A stretch of 64,000 nt of DNA, from the NCBI RefSeq assembly GCF_014898055.3, contig NW_023602073.1:87338678-87402677 (forward strand), read 5' to 3'. This DNA comes from Talpa occidentalis. Its lineage: Eukaryota > Chordata > Mammalia > Eulipotyphla > Talpidae. Both the position numbers and the translations under genes were made by a program. A model generated the notes under the pieces. It was not told where the DNA came from and made no database searches. It saw nothing but the letters and a program-made list of their open reading frames with translations. Of this stretch, positions 10,905-23,096 are shown piece by piece (the first letter of the stretch is position 1; every line of letters starts with the position of its first letter).

Positions 10905-11700
10905 TTTTTTGCATGCAAAAGATCCTTCTTGTTTTATTTTTCCCTTGAGTTCATTCTATTCTTCCTTTCCTAAGTTCTTAACCTAATTTCTTTGCCTCTG
11001 TTTTCAGTATTAATTCTTCCTAACAGCAAAGTGAAACAATATTATTATTAATGTTTTAATTCTTTAAGTTGTCCCTTTACATATCTCTTGATAAGAAGAT
11101 TTTCATTATTTTTCAATATTAAAAATTTTCAGACTTCCTTTTTAAATTTAATTTGACCCATGATTATTTGATGCGTGTCTTTAAAATATTTAAAGATTTA
11201 TATTTATGAGACTATTTTTGTTATGATTTCTAATTATTTAATTTTTTTCTATATCTTCTGATTTTGTGGTTTCTGCCTTAAAATCTATTTTGTAAAGTAT
11301 TGATATGATTACAAGAGCATTCTTAAATTAATGTATAGATGATATACGATTTTCTTTAATCCCTTCATGCTCTGCCTGGCTTTTCCTGCCCTTATATTTC
11401 AGCTGCATCTTCTACAGCAAATAGTTTGATTTTTGACAATCAGCATTTTTTATTATCTATCTATCATGCATCTATATTTTCTTTTTCTCCACTATCATCC
11501 CCTATTTTTGATTTATCTGATTATTGAGGCCACTGTGTAATTTATTCTCTTGTGAACCTATAACTTGGGCTATCAGATGTATGATAAGGCTATTATTTTG
11601 CTCTTTAGATAACAAGAAATGTTTACTTTTCTTTCACTTATGCCTAATATTTTAGGACATTTTTTGGCCACTTTCAATGTCCACCAATCCCCCATTCTAT
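10905..11700 (-). mobile_element. old antisense LINE-1 fragment
   Basis: The T-rich plus-strand text contains the order typical of antisense mammalian L1 ORF2. Examples are 'gtggtttctgccttaaaatc', 'tgatatacgattttctttaatccc', 'cttatatttcagctgcatct' and 'atttgatttttgacaatcagc'. It is strongly diverged and carries no open frame. Confidence 0.5.
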
Positions 11701-13844
11701 GTTCAATTTATATGGAAAAATTGGAGAGTTGAAAACTACCTTTCTAAAATTATTTTGCTAATTGGTTTTTTTGTATACCAGTTTACACTATTTGTATGCA
11801 TTCATGTGGCATTTTGCAGGCGGATGTGAGGTGGAGGCCACATTCCTGATATCCTTTGCTCTACTGCTGCCTAGGAGTTCCAGGGAATATGTGAGCTGCT
11901 AGCAAAACAACACAGCTTTTAGGGTATCAAGAGGAAGTTGTGGCAGTAGTGAGGTTCTTACTCCTAACTTCCTAAACTCTGGAACCTGGTTTCAACTTTC
12001 ATTTTTTCTTCTGGGTATGATGTTTATGTCTGATGATCTGGGCTCTTGATTTTCATTCCTGTGTAGTGGGGGCTTTGGGGTGTTGGTTCTGTGTTGTTTT
12101 GAGAGTCAGTCGAGAGACAGAGCATAGAATCTGCTCTTTTAGGCCCGTTGGACAGTGTTTAAGCAGCAGATTCTCTGACTAAATCTCTTCCTGATTTAAA
12201 ACACTAGGATCTGCTTCTTGTCCTAATTTTTGACTAAAACAGACTCAAGTCCATTGGATATTTTCTTCTTTATATTATAGGGAATTGTACTTCCTAGCCA
12301 TGGATCTGACAATGGAATCAGACAAAATATAAATATTTTTGATTTGTTTTCCCACATGAAGCCATGAATATTAGGACACAGATGGCTAATCATTCAAACT
12401 CTACAAAAAACATTGATTTCAACTTGACAAAGCTCTCTCTCAAGATGAGCCCTCGTACACCACTTTCTGTAGTTCAATTTTCTCCTAGCTTTCTGAGTCA
12501 GATGTGTATTGCAGGTAAAAGTTATTGTTGATATAAACAGAGGTTAGTGTTGATATATACACCTAGTTAACCAAATATATTAATAAAAACATTTTTGGTG
12601 AGTATTTTTCAGTGTCAATCTGTTTATAATTATTTATTTAAATCAATGCGTCAGAGGAAACTATTGTTCTTCATGTTCGTATGCTGTGATGCAATTGCCA
12701 AATAAGTCAATTTATTCATGACTCTAGTGAGCTATCCATTCATTAATAAAAAGCAGATTTTACCCTAAGGGATATTTGGACACATCAAAACACCCTTGAC
12801 CTAACTTGTGTATTGCTCATGGAAATAATCGATGGATGACAGGTGACCATTTATCAAAATCTATATATGTGCTACTTGGTTTTACCTCAATAATCTCAGG
12901 GCCTTCAATTTTAGACAAGCTTGGTATAAACTAATTCCAGAGAATTTGAATAGTAAACTCCTAGGCATAGCATTTGCTGTCAGCTATTCTCCCTGACCAG
13001 AAGATAGATTGTGCTTCTCCTTTATTTTTTACATTAATTTCAAGGGAAGTAGGATAAGGGTTAAGTTTTAGTAGTTTATCCAAAATATACTATGTTCTGG
13101 TTTAATATATTACAAATTTAATCTGTTTCATTTAGAAAGTACTATAAATAGCATTCCACTCAGAAAACAGATTTGTTTATATAGATCTGTGAGCTGCTTA
13201 TAATCTCTGAATTAGTGACCAATGTATAGCACTATCTCCCATGGTCATTAAATGAAATTTCAAGATTCCATGAATATGAACTTCACAACAGATTTTCAAA
13301 TCTATGTGAGTAACATGCTTTACTAATAATTTCAAGGTTGCAAGCAATCAAAAGGCACCGGTAAAGTAGGAGGGGCCTGCTAGATCCTGTGTGGCTCCTA
13401 GGATCATTCCTTCTATCATGACGCATACTCTCTCTGGCCTAGGGCAACAGATGATGTTTCCAATGAGGCTGTCAGGTTATTTAACACAGCAGGATGTATG
13501 TAGGGTTTGTAATGTCTCCTTTTCCCACACCATATAGAACTAAGGCTTAAGTGTTCTTTGCAGGAAGCCATGACTTGTGAAATCATAAACCATGTACCAT
13601 AACCAATTCTAAAGCACAGACAGGGATATCCCACTAAAAGTATCCCACAGATAAAGATTCTCTTTCTAGCCAGTGTCATTTGTATATTTACTGGAAGCAC
13701 CAAACATAAGCTTGTCTGTAAGTTAATTAAACCAAATTGTCAGTTATGTCTTTCCCTGAGGATTTTTTCCTTTCCTTTGATTCCTGCAATCAAAAGAGAA
13801 ATAGATAACAAAGCAAATGCTTTACTTATTCATCAGATGGCGTC
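11701..13844. other. unassigned stretch, possibly with an old LTR
   Basis: The segment about 11800-12250 is less AT-rich and has the look of a decayed LTR, but I cannot match it to a family. A minus-strand frame at 13416-13703 shows no known domain. I see nothing else. Confidence 0.4.
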
Positions 13845-14700
13845 TCAGTTTTTTAATTGAAATAACAGTTTTGCAACATTGTGTTTTAGAGGTAGAGAAT
13901 CTTCCCCTAGGTGTTGTTACTATACCACACCCACCAACCAACCGGTCATAGTGCACCATTTCCATCTAGACCACTGTGCTCCCTCCCCACTGGTTCTGAG
14001 CATCCCCCTCCTCTTATAGCCTCAGTTCTACAGTCAATCTCTCAGATTTGTTATTAGTTTAGCTTTATCTGACCCTTTGTTTTGTTTCTCTATAGACATA
14101 TAAACACAATCCCCTCCAAACTCCATCCATGTTGTTGCAAATGGCAAGAGTTCATCCTTTTTTTTTTTAAGATTTATTTATTTTTATACAAGAACTGGGG
14201 TACAGGCCAGATATGTGGGAGGGTGAGAGGATTCACCGGAGACAGAGTGGGAAACAGAACAGGCAGACTGACGAAATACACTGCTGAGGGGAGCAGCGGG
14301 CAAGACAGGAGAGGTTTGCTTCGGCATGTGGGATTCTCACCGGCCGACAGGGATCGAACCCACACTGCAGAGGCTGTGGACAGCTTTGCAGCGCTGCGCT
14401 CAACCACCTGTGCCACCAGGGAGGCCCAAGAGTTCATCTTTTTTTAGCAGTTGAGCAGTATTGCATTGTGTTTACATACTACATCTTCCAATCCTCTCAT
14501 CTGTTTTTGGGCATCTATAGAATTTGCATGTTTAGACAAAGAAATGTTGAACAAAAAGAACAAAGCCAGAAGCATCACACTCTTGATTTCAAATATATCA
14601 TACAGCTATTGTAACAAAATGTGGTACTAGTATAAAGGCAAATACATGCACCAATGAGACATAATAGAAAAGAATGCACCACCTCTGGAGGTCTAGTCTT
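13845..14700 (-). mobile_element. older L1 with 5' inversion, split by a SINE
   Basis: The segments 13845-14156 and 14439-14515 are antisense L1 3' sequence (e.g. 'tccatccatgttgttgcaaa', 'agcagttgagcagtattgca'). From about 14535 to 14700 the text switches to sense L1 ORF2, 'aaaaagaacaaagccagaag' and 'catcacactcttgatttcaaa'. This is the arrangement of a minus-strand L1 with an inverted 5' piece. The SINE at 14157-14426 entered later. Confidence 0.65.
14157..14426 (-). mobile_element. tRNA-derived SINE inside an old L1
   Basis: The copy is full length, with tail at left and head 'cctccctggtggcacaggtgg' at right when read in reverse. CAAGAGTTCATC flanks it at 14145-14156 and 14427-14438 as an exact target duplication. 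Confidence 0.93.
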
Positions 14701-14895
14701 GAAACTGCCACATTTTTATCTTTGCTTCATTTTATTAGTCAAAGTAAGCCACAAAGTTAGCTCAGATTTAAAGGGTAGAGATTTAAAGAATTCAAAGGAT
14801 ATATACAGAAAGTTATAAATGGTATGGTTACTGTTGTCATCTACCACACAAATGTATAGAAGATGGAGATCATTGAGATAAAATTATGGATACAG

Positions 14896-15160
14896 GGCCT
14901 CCCTGGTGGCGCAAGAGGTTAAGATGCAACTTATGAAGCTATCCGCAGCCACTGCAGCAAGAGTTTGAGCCCCGGCCGGCCAGGGAGCTACCCACATGGC
15001 GTAGCAGACCTCTCCTGACTTGCCCGCTGCTCCCCTCAGCAGTGTACTTCGGTCCTTCTGCCTATTCTGTTCCCTACTCTGTCTCTGGTGAATCCTCTCA
15101 CACCCCACACCTCCAGACTGTACCCCAGTTCTTGTATGGATAAATAAATAAATCTTTTAA
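14896..15160 (+). mobile_element. tRNA-derived SINE, B-type, full length
   Basis: It begins GGGCCTCCCTGGTGGCGCAA and ends in ATAAATAAATAAATCTTT. The flanks AAAATTATGGATACA (14881-14895) and AAAATTATGGAGACA (15161-15175) are a 15-bp target duplication with one mismatch. Confidence 0.95.
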
Positions 15161-15235
15161 AAAATTATGGAGACAATGATGAGATGCATCAAATATCTTA
15201 AAATCAAAAATTTTTTCAGAAGATTTTTAAATACC

Positions 15236-15415
15236 TATAAACCAGAGACACACTACGGGGTGGGAGGCAGGGAGGGAGAAGGGAGTAGGATCAAAACAAG
15301 GGGGCGTGGGCATTGTATGGGGGCTATAACCAAGATGAAAATGCATACATTGTGCAAAAATGAAAAATGATGTAAAAATGTATAAAATAAAAAAAAAGTT
15401 CAAAAAAAACAATCC
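15236..15415 (+). mobile_element. 5'-truncated L1 3'UTR
   Basis: It runs from 'ctataaaccagagacacact' through 'ggagtaggatcaaaacaag' to 'cattgtgcaaaaatgaaaaa' and a poly(A) tract. It is colinear with the L1 3' end at 39541-39690 and lacks all coding sequence. Confidence 0.85.
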
Positions 15416-16401
15416 AATTAAAATATGGGGAAAAAAATACCTGGAAATAGCGGAAATAAAAGCCTAAGTTTTTTCAAAAGTTTGTTTTAAAATTTGATAA
15501 GAAATTTATTTAGATTTTTATTTGTACTATTTCTCCAGTGTTGATAAAAATAGTAGATCTTATTGAAAACATAAATACAAGCTAATTTACAAAAGTACAT
15601 AAACTTAGTTACTATTTGGAATACAGGTTTATGGTCTCGAATTGATGCTATTCTAGCTACACACTATTTTCTAGCTTTTAATCGATGTGCAATTTTGTAG
15701 GTTAATAAATTTGGATACAAAGGGTGTACTGGGTACTGATAAATTTGATACTGTATTAATATTATTTTAAAAGATGTATTATTTTAAAATTTCTTGTGAA
15801 TAACAATTTTTAAAGGCATTACTGCAATTTTAAAATTGTTCTTAGAAAATACTACAGTAATGAATAATAAGATGATAATTTTTAATTTTTCTCTGCCATA
15901 GCTAAAGAAGTTGTAACTTTGCAAAAGCAAATGTTATTATCTGTAGAATTTCCTTGTACACAATGAGTGATTAGAATCATTCAAGTTGGTTATGAAACAC
16001 ACGCAAGCTATATTTTCTGCATTATTTCCCAGAATACCATTCTCAACTTCTATCAGGTAAAGATTGATTATAGGTACAAAAAAATGAAGGTATGAATGCA
16101 CTGTTAACCCTACTTATTTATTATTATTTAGCTCAGGAAGGTAGGCATTATAACGCTAATCCAAAGCTGTCATCTGATTCATATTTATATTTAATTGTCC
16201 TTAAGTATTTATTATTGATAATCCAATTTTGTATATTAGAAGTCAAGCAAATGTATTGACACAAGAATTCAGAATTAATAAAAAATAAATTTTAACATGA
16301 ATTGTTGATAGAAGGAAAGCTACTGGTGTTATTTTTTATGTAAAATAGCAATTCAACATTTCCTTGAAGAAATAGAGAAGAGGAAAAACGCAACTACTTT
16401 T
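15416..16401. other. unassigned AT-rich stretch
   Basis: No gene or nameable repeat is visible. Confidence 0.4.
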
Positions 16402-16417
16402 CTGTAATCTAAATTAT

Positions 16418-16811
16418 TTTTTTTCTTTCTAAATTTTTTTTAATAGAGGTATGTTTTTATTTATTTATTTATCTATCTATCTATCTATTTATTTATTTAT
16501 TTATTTATCTATTTATTTATTTATTTATTTATTTATTTATTTTGTTTGTTTGTTTGTTTGTTTATACATGCACTGGGTACAGTCAGAAGCGCGGGAGGGT
16601 GAGAGAATTCACCAGAGCCAGAGCGGGGAGCAGAGCAGGCAGAAGGACCGAAGTACACTGCTGAGGGGAGCAGCGGGCGGCAGGAGAGGTCTGCGCGCCA
16701 TGTGGGACCCTCCTCTGGTGGCCGGGGAGCAGCCTGGGATCGAACCGGCGCCGCAGAGGCCGCAGGCAGCTTCGCAACCCAGCGCTCAACCACTATGCCA
16801 CCGGGGAGGCC
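16418..16811 (-). mobile_element. tRNA-derived SINE, A-type, with expanded tail
   Basis: The body and head are full length and CpG-rich. The flanks CTGTAATCTAAATTAT (16402-16417) and CTGCAATCTAAATTAT (16812-16827) are a 16-bp target duplication with one mismatch. The A-rich tail has grown to over 100 bp of tetranucleotide repeats, making this the longest copy here. Confidence 0.95.
16451..16566. repeat. compound tetranucleotide microsatellite (TTTA)n(TCTA)n(TTTG)n
   Basis: About 116 bp of tetranucleotide units lie in the SINE tail. TTTA dominates, with a run of TCTA units near 16471-16490 and about five GTTT units at the right end. Translation gives only an IYLFIYL-type artefact. It is likely highly polymorphic. 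Confidence 0.95.
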
Positions 16812-16827
16812 CTGCAATCTAAATTAT

Positions 16828-18429
16828 AAAGGATACCATTGCTGGAAATAATGCTTGCCTTTATATATGACTTTGGGGACCAAATAGCAATTAGACTTAG
16901 GAAAAACTGGGGAAGAGAATTTTGCTTAACTTTTAGCTAGATCAGTGAAATACGTAAAGCACAATACATTTTTTCCTCATCTTGATACAAATCCTTAAAA
17001 ACAGCAAATGGTTAAGCTGAAATATATTCTATATCAAAAGACATTTCAATTGTCTGCAATTTGGTCATTATTGACTCAATCAGTTTCATTCACCATAGGC
17101 TATTGCTGTGAGTGAGTCAGAAAGGGAGAGGGAAGCTTTTCATTTTGCTGGTGGTTGAACCACAGCTATTAGAATTTGTCTTTTAGCAGCACTAAAATGT
17201 TCTCTCATGGATTACATGGGGGAAAAATTGGGCTAACTGAAAAACCTGTCACTGTTAGTACCTCACTCTAAATGAATATATTCAACTAAGTAAATTTCTC
17301 TGCCAAACTCACATATTCTGTATTTTGGTTATCATTTCAAACATTGTTGCCAAATGAAGCAAAATTGAATGAATAATTTTCCTTAAAAACCAATTAATTT
17401 TTTTATCCACTTAGTTGCATAAGACATTAAATTACTAAATTATTTCTAAACTTATTCCAAGCTTCAATTCTTTATTATCTAAAATAGAATCAGAATATTC
17501 TGAAATTCTGTTCTCTTACCATACTACAAAGATAGATATTAGGGTTACTATTTACAGCCATTAATTTACAGTCTCTGTTTTGTATATATGACATGCAAAG
17601 TGCTATGTTAATCTTGTTTAAATTATGAAAAACATGGTCTTTCTTTAAATTTGTAATTGGGTAGAAAGTATAAACATTTTTTTATGTTACTCAAAGGTCA
17701 TAGAACAAAATAAACACGTAAATTGAAAGTACATCTAATGAGAAGGGACAATTTCTATTTTAATTCTAATATTTTATATAAGATTTTAAATGACTAAGTG
17801 TCAATAATTTCTTATGTCAATGTAGTTAAGCTCTTAGAGATTCTTCTTCATTTACACATGGTAATTATGTAAGTAAGGATGACATTGCTGTGAGGATTGA
17901 CCACGAGCGTGGATCACAGGAGTAGTCGTGTGATAGGCATTGAATGATTTGCTCTTTTGAGTGTTCCAGCTGACTTTACAAGACCTTTGATGTAATTTCA
18001 TCCTTATGAGCTATAGATTGAACAGGGGCTGCCTTAAAGCAAGAAAAAAAAAAAAGCCTGAATTTTAATCCTCTAAGCAAATGTTCTTTCTGATACTGCA
18101 ATGGAAATTCAGCAGTTTTCTACTTTAAGACAGGGTTTATTGAGATAAAATGAATTAATGAAAATGAAGTTTATTACACACATGGTATAAAAGTTACCCT
18201 TAAAGGGCAGTTAGTGACTGTCTTCATTTATTCCTTGTCTTGGATAGTTGATTTTTCTCTCCAGGAGATGTCCTGATGGGTTAGAGGCCATGGAAAAATG
18301 ATGGATGTCACACATGGCTCATTAATTCCAAGAAACAAACCAAGTCAGGCTAAATTTACCTAAAAGAATATTTATTGTAAGACTGGAGGGAGAAGAGAGA
18401 TTTTATGGATAACATTAATAGATACCAAG
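16828..18429. other. unassigned AT-rich stretch
   Basis: I see no gene, no named repeat and no strong regulatory signature, only scattered A/T homopolymers. Confidence 0.4.
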
Positions 18430-18615
18430 AACTATTCTCCACATTTTACATGGATTGTTTCCATTACCCATGAGATATGTTATTATTGTTCCCCCCCCAC
18501 CCCCACCCCAATTAAAGAAGTAGCAGCACAAAGAACTAAGTAAATTGCTCAAAGTTACATTGCCAGTGCTGTACAGTCTCCAAGATCAGAATCAGGGCTG
18601 CTCTTATGAACTATG
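18430..18615 (-). mobile_element. MIR SINE fossil
   Basis: In reverse orientation the MIR core is visible: 'attttacatgga', 'gagatatgttattattgttcc', then 'taagtaaattgctcaaagttac'. A C-rich run (18492-18510) sits inside it. Confidence 0.6.
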
Positions 18616-20369
18616 CTAAGAAAGTACAAACTCAATTGTTTCCTGTGAGAAGAAGCTGGACTAAGTACATGCCAGCCATTTTCAAATATTTTAAATTCTC
18701 TGTTTAAGATTCAAAGCCCCATGAAAGATATCCCATTGACCTCACCTGGGTTTTAACTGAGGAGTGCAAAATACCTTGAAAGGATCCTAGAGAATAAAGG
18801 ATAGGTAATTTCCACTGAGGGGAATAGAAATGCTATTAGGAAGAGGAGAAGATGCTGGGTCATCCTCTAAAAATGAAATCCTTTCCATACTGGAGAAATA
18901 ATGAGGTTAAAAATTCAAATTTCATCTCTTGCAAAAGAGTCAAGGTCATTAGTTCCAGAGGAACACAGTAAGGGGAAAGAAACCAGGAATTTTAGAATTA
19001 GGAAGGCGAGAATATGCATCAGATAAAGGAGATCAGGGTTTTCTAAATGATTAACTGCTACTACAGCTTAGTTTCATAACACATAGATGGACTGTATGGT
19101 CACTGAAGGGCAAATTGAGAACTAAACCCACTCTGCAAATAAGAACATAGAGAATTTATTTTCGAGTTAGTTTAAGTACATAGCCAACTATAAACCATAT
19201 AAAATAGTACTTAGATAGTGATTGAGTTATAGCTTTTTCTAGCTAAGAAAGATGAAATTCTTAGCAGAATATATTTTTTCCTTTCCTAGGTTAGGTTCTG
19301 TGTTGTCCACAGAAACATACTCCTGTACCATCTTTTCTTTATAAAAGCTGGAAAAAAAAATACAAAAAACACCAATTGCTTTAGGGACATTTGTCCAAAT
19401 GAAAAGACACAAAATTGCCATCCTGTTCTTGGAGCTCAGAACAGGACAGATCAAATAAACATCACTTTTTACCTTAAGTAAGCTTGGGGTATACCAGAGA
19501 CCTAGAGGAAGCTTTTAGAAGGGTGGTGTGTGTGACATAGCTGTTGTTCCTGTTAATTCTTTCAGTTCAATATCTTAAAGATGAGAAAGAGATGAGATGA
19601 GAAAAGAGATGAAAAAGAAATTTAAAAGGCCAAAAGAGAAAGAAGGAAATTTCTAGAGATCACTAGAGAACTCAGAGAACTTTCTCAAAATTCTCATTGA
19701 TGAATGTTTGATTCTTTGTCAAAGAGAAGTTGAACACAGTTGTACTGGTGATCATTGGTTTATATTTAACCAAAAGACTCAATTTTTTATGTTTATCTGT
19801 TGTGATAATTCTATAGTATATTCTTTTATTGTTTGTTTTTGTCCTGATTTTCAGTACCCTAATAAGGTAACTTCTAGCTAAAAATACTACCAAGGTATTT
19901 TATATTTTTTATATGTTTGAATAGAAAATAATTAGATTTTTTTAATTAAAAGAAAGTTGCAATATGATTTCATTGTTCTAGGTAACTTAATTATATATAA
20001 GGTCACTTGTTTGTTGGACTCTATAAAGACTCTCTAACTTTTGTTGTCTGACAAAAAACCCCTTTGTATCTAGTGGGGTGGAAGAATGGTTAGGAGTGAG
20101 TTCCATAGCAGTTCCACAATGTGGAGCTAAATTACTAATTACTAAACTATTTAAAAAAATTAGAAAATAAATTAGCTAGAGTCCATGTTTAGAGAAGTTA
20201 TGCTTAGGTATGATTAAATTTGATTCAGTTCAATATATAAACAGATGCCGACTTTTCAGTATTTTCTGAACTAATTTGTTGAGATAACAGTTTTTGTGTT
20301 CAAACTTAGTAAATATAAAACTTGACAAAAGAGTCTAATATTTCAATACCTATAATGGATAATATTAAC
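18616..20369. other. unassigned stretch with a purine tract
   Basis: There is no gene. A GA-rich run at about 19575-19655 is nearly all purine on the plus strand. The remainder is ordinary AT-rich sequence. Confidence 0.4.
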
Positions 20370-21335
20370 TCTTTAATCTAGATGTGGAGAAACAGGAATC
20401 CTTGTACACTGTCCGTGGCAATGTACACTTGTCCAGCCCCTATGAAAACAATATGGATGTTTCTCAAAATATAAAAATACATCTGTGTATTCTATTCCTA
20501 GGTATCTACCTGAAGGGTGCAAAAACACTAACTTAAACAGATGTCTGCATCCCTAGGCTCATTGAAGCACTATTTACAATAGCCAAATTATGGAAATGAC
20601 CTAAGTTTTCAAAGAAAAATGAGTCAATTAGGAAAATATGATACATACACAATGGAATACTACTCAGCTATTAAAAATAGATAAACTCTTGGGCTTTCTG
20701 GTGGTGCAAGGGGTTAAGCACCGCACTATGAAGCAATCCACAGCCTCTGCAGCACAAGTTCGATCCCCGGCCGGCCAGAGAGAAACCCACATGGTGCAGC
20801 AGACCTCTCCTCTCTGCTCTCCCGCTGCTCCCCTCAACAGTGTACTTCAGTCGATCTGCCTGTTCTGTTCCCCACTCTGTCTCTGGTGAATCCTCTCACC
20901 CTCCACATCTCTGGCCTATACCCTAGCTCTTGTATGCATAAATAAATAAATCTTTAAAAAAAAACAACTCGACTTTTGCAACAACATGGATGGAAATGGA
21001 AGGGATTGTACTAAGCTAAATAAGTTTAAAGGAGAAATACAAATATTAGATGGTGTCACTTTTATGTGGAATATAAAGAACCAAAACAAAAGATCAGATA
21101 AAACCAAACAAATAACAAACCTTAGAAATTGGACTGCAGGATTGAGGCTACCAAAGGGATAGGGGGAAGGTTCAGGAACAGCAGAGAGCGAGGGGGCACA
21201 GTGTACTGTGTTGAGGACTATGGGTGCTTTGGTTCTGGGTGTGGTGTGGTAACATATACCTGAAAGGTGTGATCCTACAACTAAATCATATATAGCATTG
21301 TAAACCAAAGTTGCCTCAATTAACAAACAAACAAA
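20370..21335 (+). mobile_element. L1 ORF2 end and 3'UTR, interrupted by a SINE
   Basis: The segment 20370-20690 carries L1 ORF2 text ('attgaagcactatttacaat', 'caatggaatactactcagct'). It continues after the SINE at 20965 with 'ttttgcaacaacatggatgg' and then a 3'UTR with 'gaggactatgggtgcttt'. It is much more diverged than the L1 at 23097, and all frames are broken. Confidence 0.85.
20691..20964 (+). mobile_element. tRNA-derived SINE, B-type, inside an L1
   Basis: The head GGGCTTTCTGGTGGTGCAAG, B box 'agttcgatccc' and tail ATAAATAAATAAATC are all present. It splits the L1 between 'ttaaaaatagataaactctt' and 'actcgacttttgcaacaac'. The target duplication is short or decayed. Confidence 0.92.
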
Positions 21336-21355
21336 AACAAGCCAAAAAAAAAATT

Positions 21356-21619
21356 GGGGCCTCCCTGGTGGCAAAGGGGTTAAGCACAGCATAATGAAGC
21401 CTCTGCAGCACGAGTTGGATCCCTAGCCAGCCAGGGAGCAACCCATATGGCGAAACAGACCTCTCCTGTCTCGCCCATTGCTCCCCTCAGCAGTGTGCTT
21501 CAGTCAGTCTGCCTGTTCTGAACCCCACTCTGTCTCTGGTGAGTCCTCTCACCCACTGCACCTCTGGCTTGTATCCCAGCTCTTGTGTGCATAAGTAAAT
21601 CAATCTTTGAAAAAAAAAT
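21356..21619 (+). mobile_element. tRNA-derived SINE, B-type, at the A-rich end of an L1
   Basis: It starts GGGGCCTCCCTGGTGGCAAAG directly after the L1 poly(A) and ends in TAAATCAATCTTTGAAAA. A short deletion removes part of the tRNA-like region ('aatgaagcctctgcagc'). Target flanks are hidden in A-rich DNA. Confidence 0.9.
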
Positions 21620-22639
21620 CAACCAAAAAACCCCAATCAGATGAAAAGATGAACCATGAAACAGCGATGAAAATGTATAATAAAGCTGAGATTTGTGTGG
21701 AGTGGAAAACATGCAAGTATAGAGAAGCTATGGGCTGATAATGATGGCATGTGGGATTTATTCTTTCTGTCCTATCCCAGAGTGATTTTTGAAAGTAAAA
21801 TAAGAGAAATTATCATAAAAACTTTAGAATTCTTAGAATAGGGAAGTTCTCTTTTTCATCCTTCAATAAGTGCATGAATGAGCTTACTGCTACATTTCCC
21901 CTTTTGCATTCTCTTGAATAAAACTTAGTTACTATAACTTGGCTTTTTGTGTCCACTGAAACTGTGCCTTCCTGTCAAGGTCAACAAATGTGCTTCCTTT
22001 ATGTTGACAAATCCATGGGCACTTGTAGTTTTTGCATATTATTTTCATTATTATCTTTGATTCCACAAGATTATTTTTCACACCCTCACTTAAAATACAA
22101 AAATTATTTTCAATTTTTTATCAAAACTTTGCATTTAAAATTTTCAATAATCACTGAAGTGATTTCAAAAATAATGGTCCTAGTCACTACACAGTATTAC
22201 TCCTCCCCACCTCTTTCCAGATTGAAAATTTATCAATTTAGATCTTTCCGTGGCATTTGCCATTACACCTATAAATGATATTCCTATAGACTATCTCATT
22301 TTTGATTTTTCCCAATTGATTTATCACTTCTGCAACTTATTTATTTTTGTTTTATGTTTATGAGTCTTTTGGCTCCTCTTCACCTAACCGTATCATACCA
22401 GCATAATTACACACAAAATTATATTTAGTGTCTTCACTAACATAATTTAAATATCTTTCAGTGCAGTTCTAAATTTTTGTCTGTGATTTATTTTCTTTCT
22501 TAAATGATTTTATTAAAAGTTGCTTTATTATTTGTTTTATGACAATGATTATTTTTATATCTTCTCTGTAAAACAATTTCTAGTACAGTCTTCCATTTGG
22601 ACAAGTTAAATAATTTATGATCTCAATTTTTTTTTTTTT
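21620..22639. other. unassigned AT-rich stretch
   Basis: A 109-codon plus frame (21949-22278) has no recognisable domain and sits in T-rich sequence that may be decayed antisense LINE. No named feature is supported. Confidence 0.35.
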
Positions 22640-23096
22640 TTCTGAAGAGATCTTCCTGGAACACTCTGACCTCTTCTTTCAGCCTGAAGGAGTTCCTTTT
22701 TTTGACAATTGCAAAACATTTGTCTTGGGAATCCCTGCCTTTTTGCTTTTGTGTTTCTCATTCTTCGTTTATTCTTTTCTTGGTGATATATATTTTTAAA
22801 TAGTTTCCTGAGAATAAACCCATAGGAGGTAAATGTATACAGATCTGTGTACTGAAAAATGTCTTTATTTGTTCTACTCAATTTACTGGTAGTTTAAATA
22901 AGAGAAGGGATGTACATTGGATCTCATTTTCCCTCAGAATTTTGAATGCATGGCTTCATTATCTTGGCTTGTAGATCTACTCAGAAAAGTCTGAAAATTG
23001 GCATCTTTTAATTTTTCTATTATAGCCTTGCTTTTCTCTTGGTATTTTCTATATTTTATTTTGATTTTTTATGGTAATGTCTAAATATAGGATTTT

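Noticed and set aside
16451..16822. 123-codon frame rich in IYLFIYL
   Set aside because: It is the translation of a TTTA/TCTA microsatellite running into a reversed SINE, not a protein.
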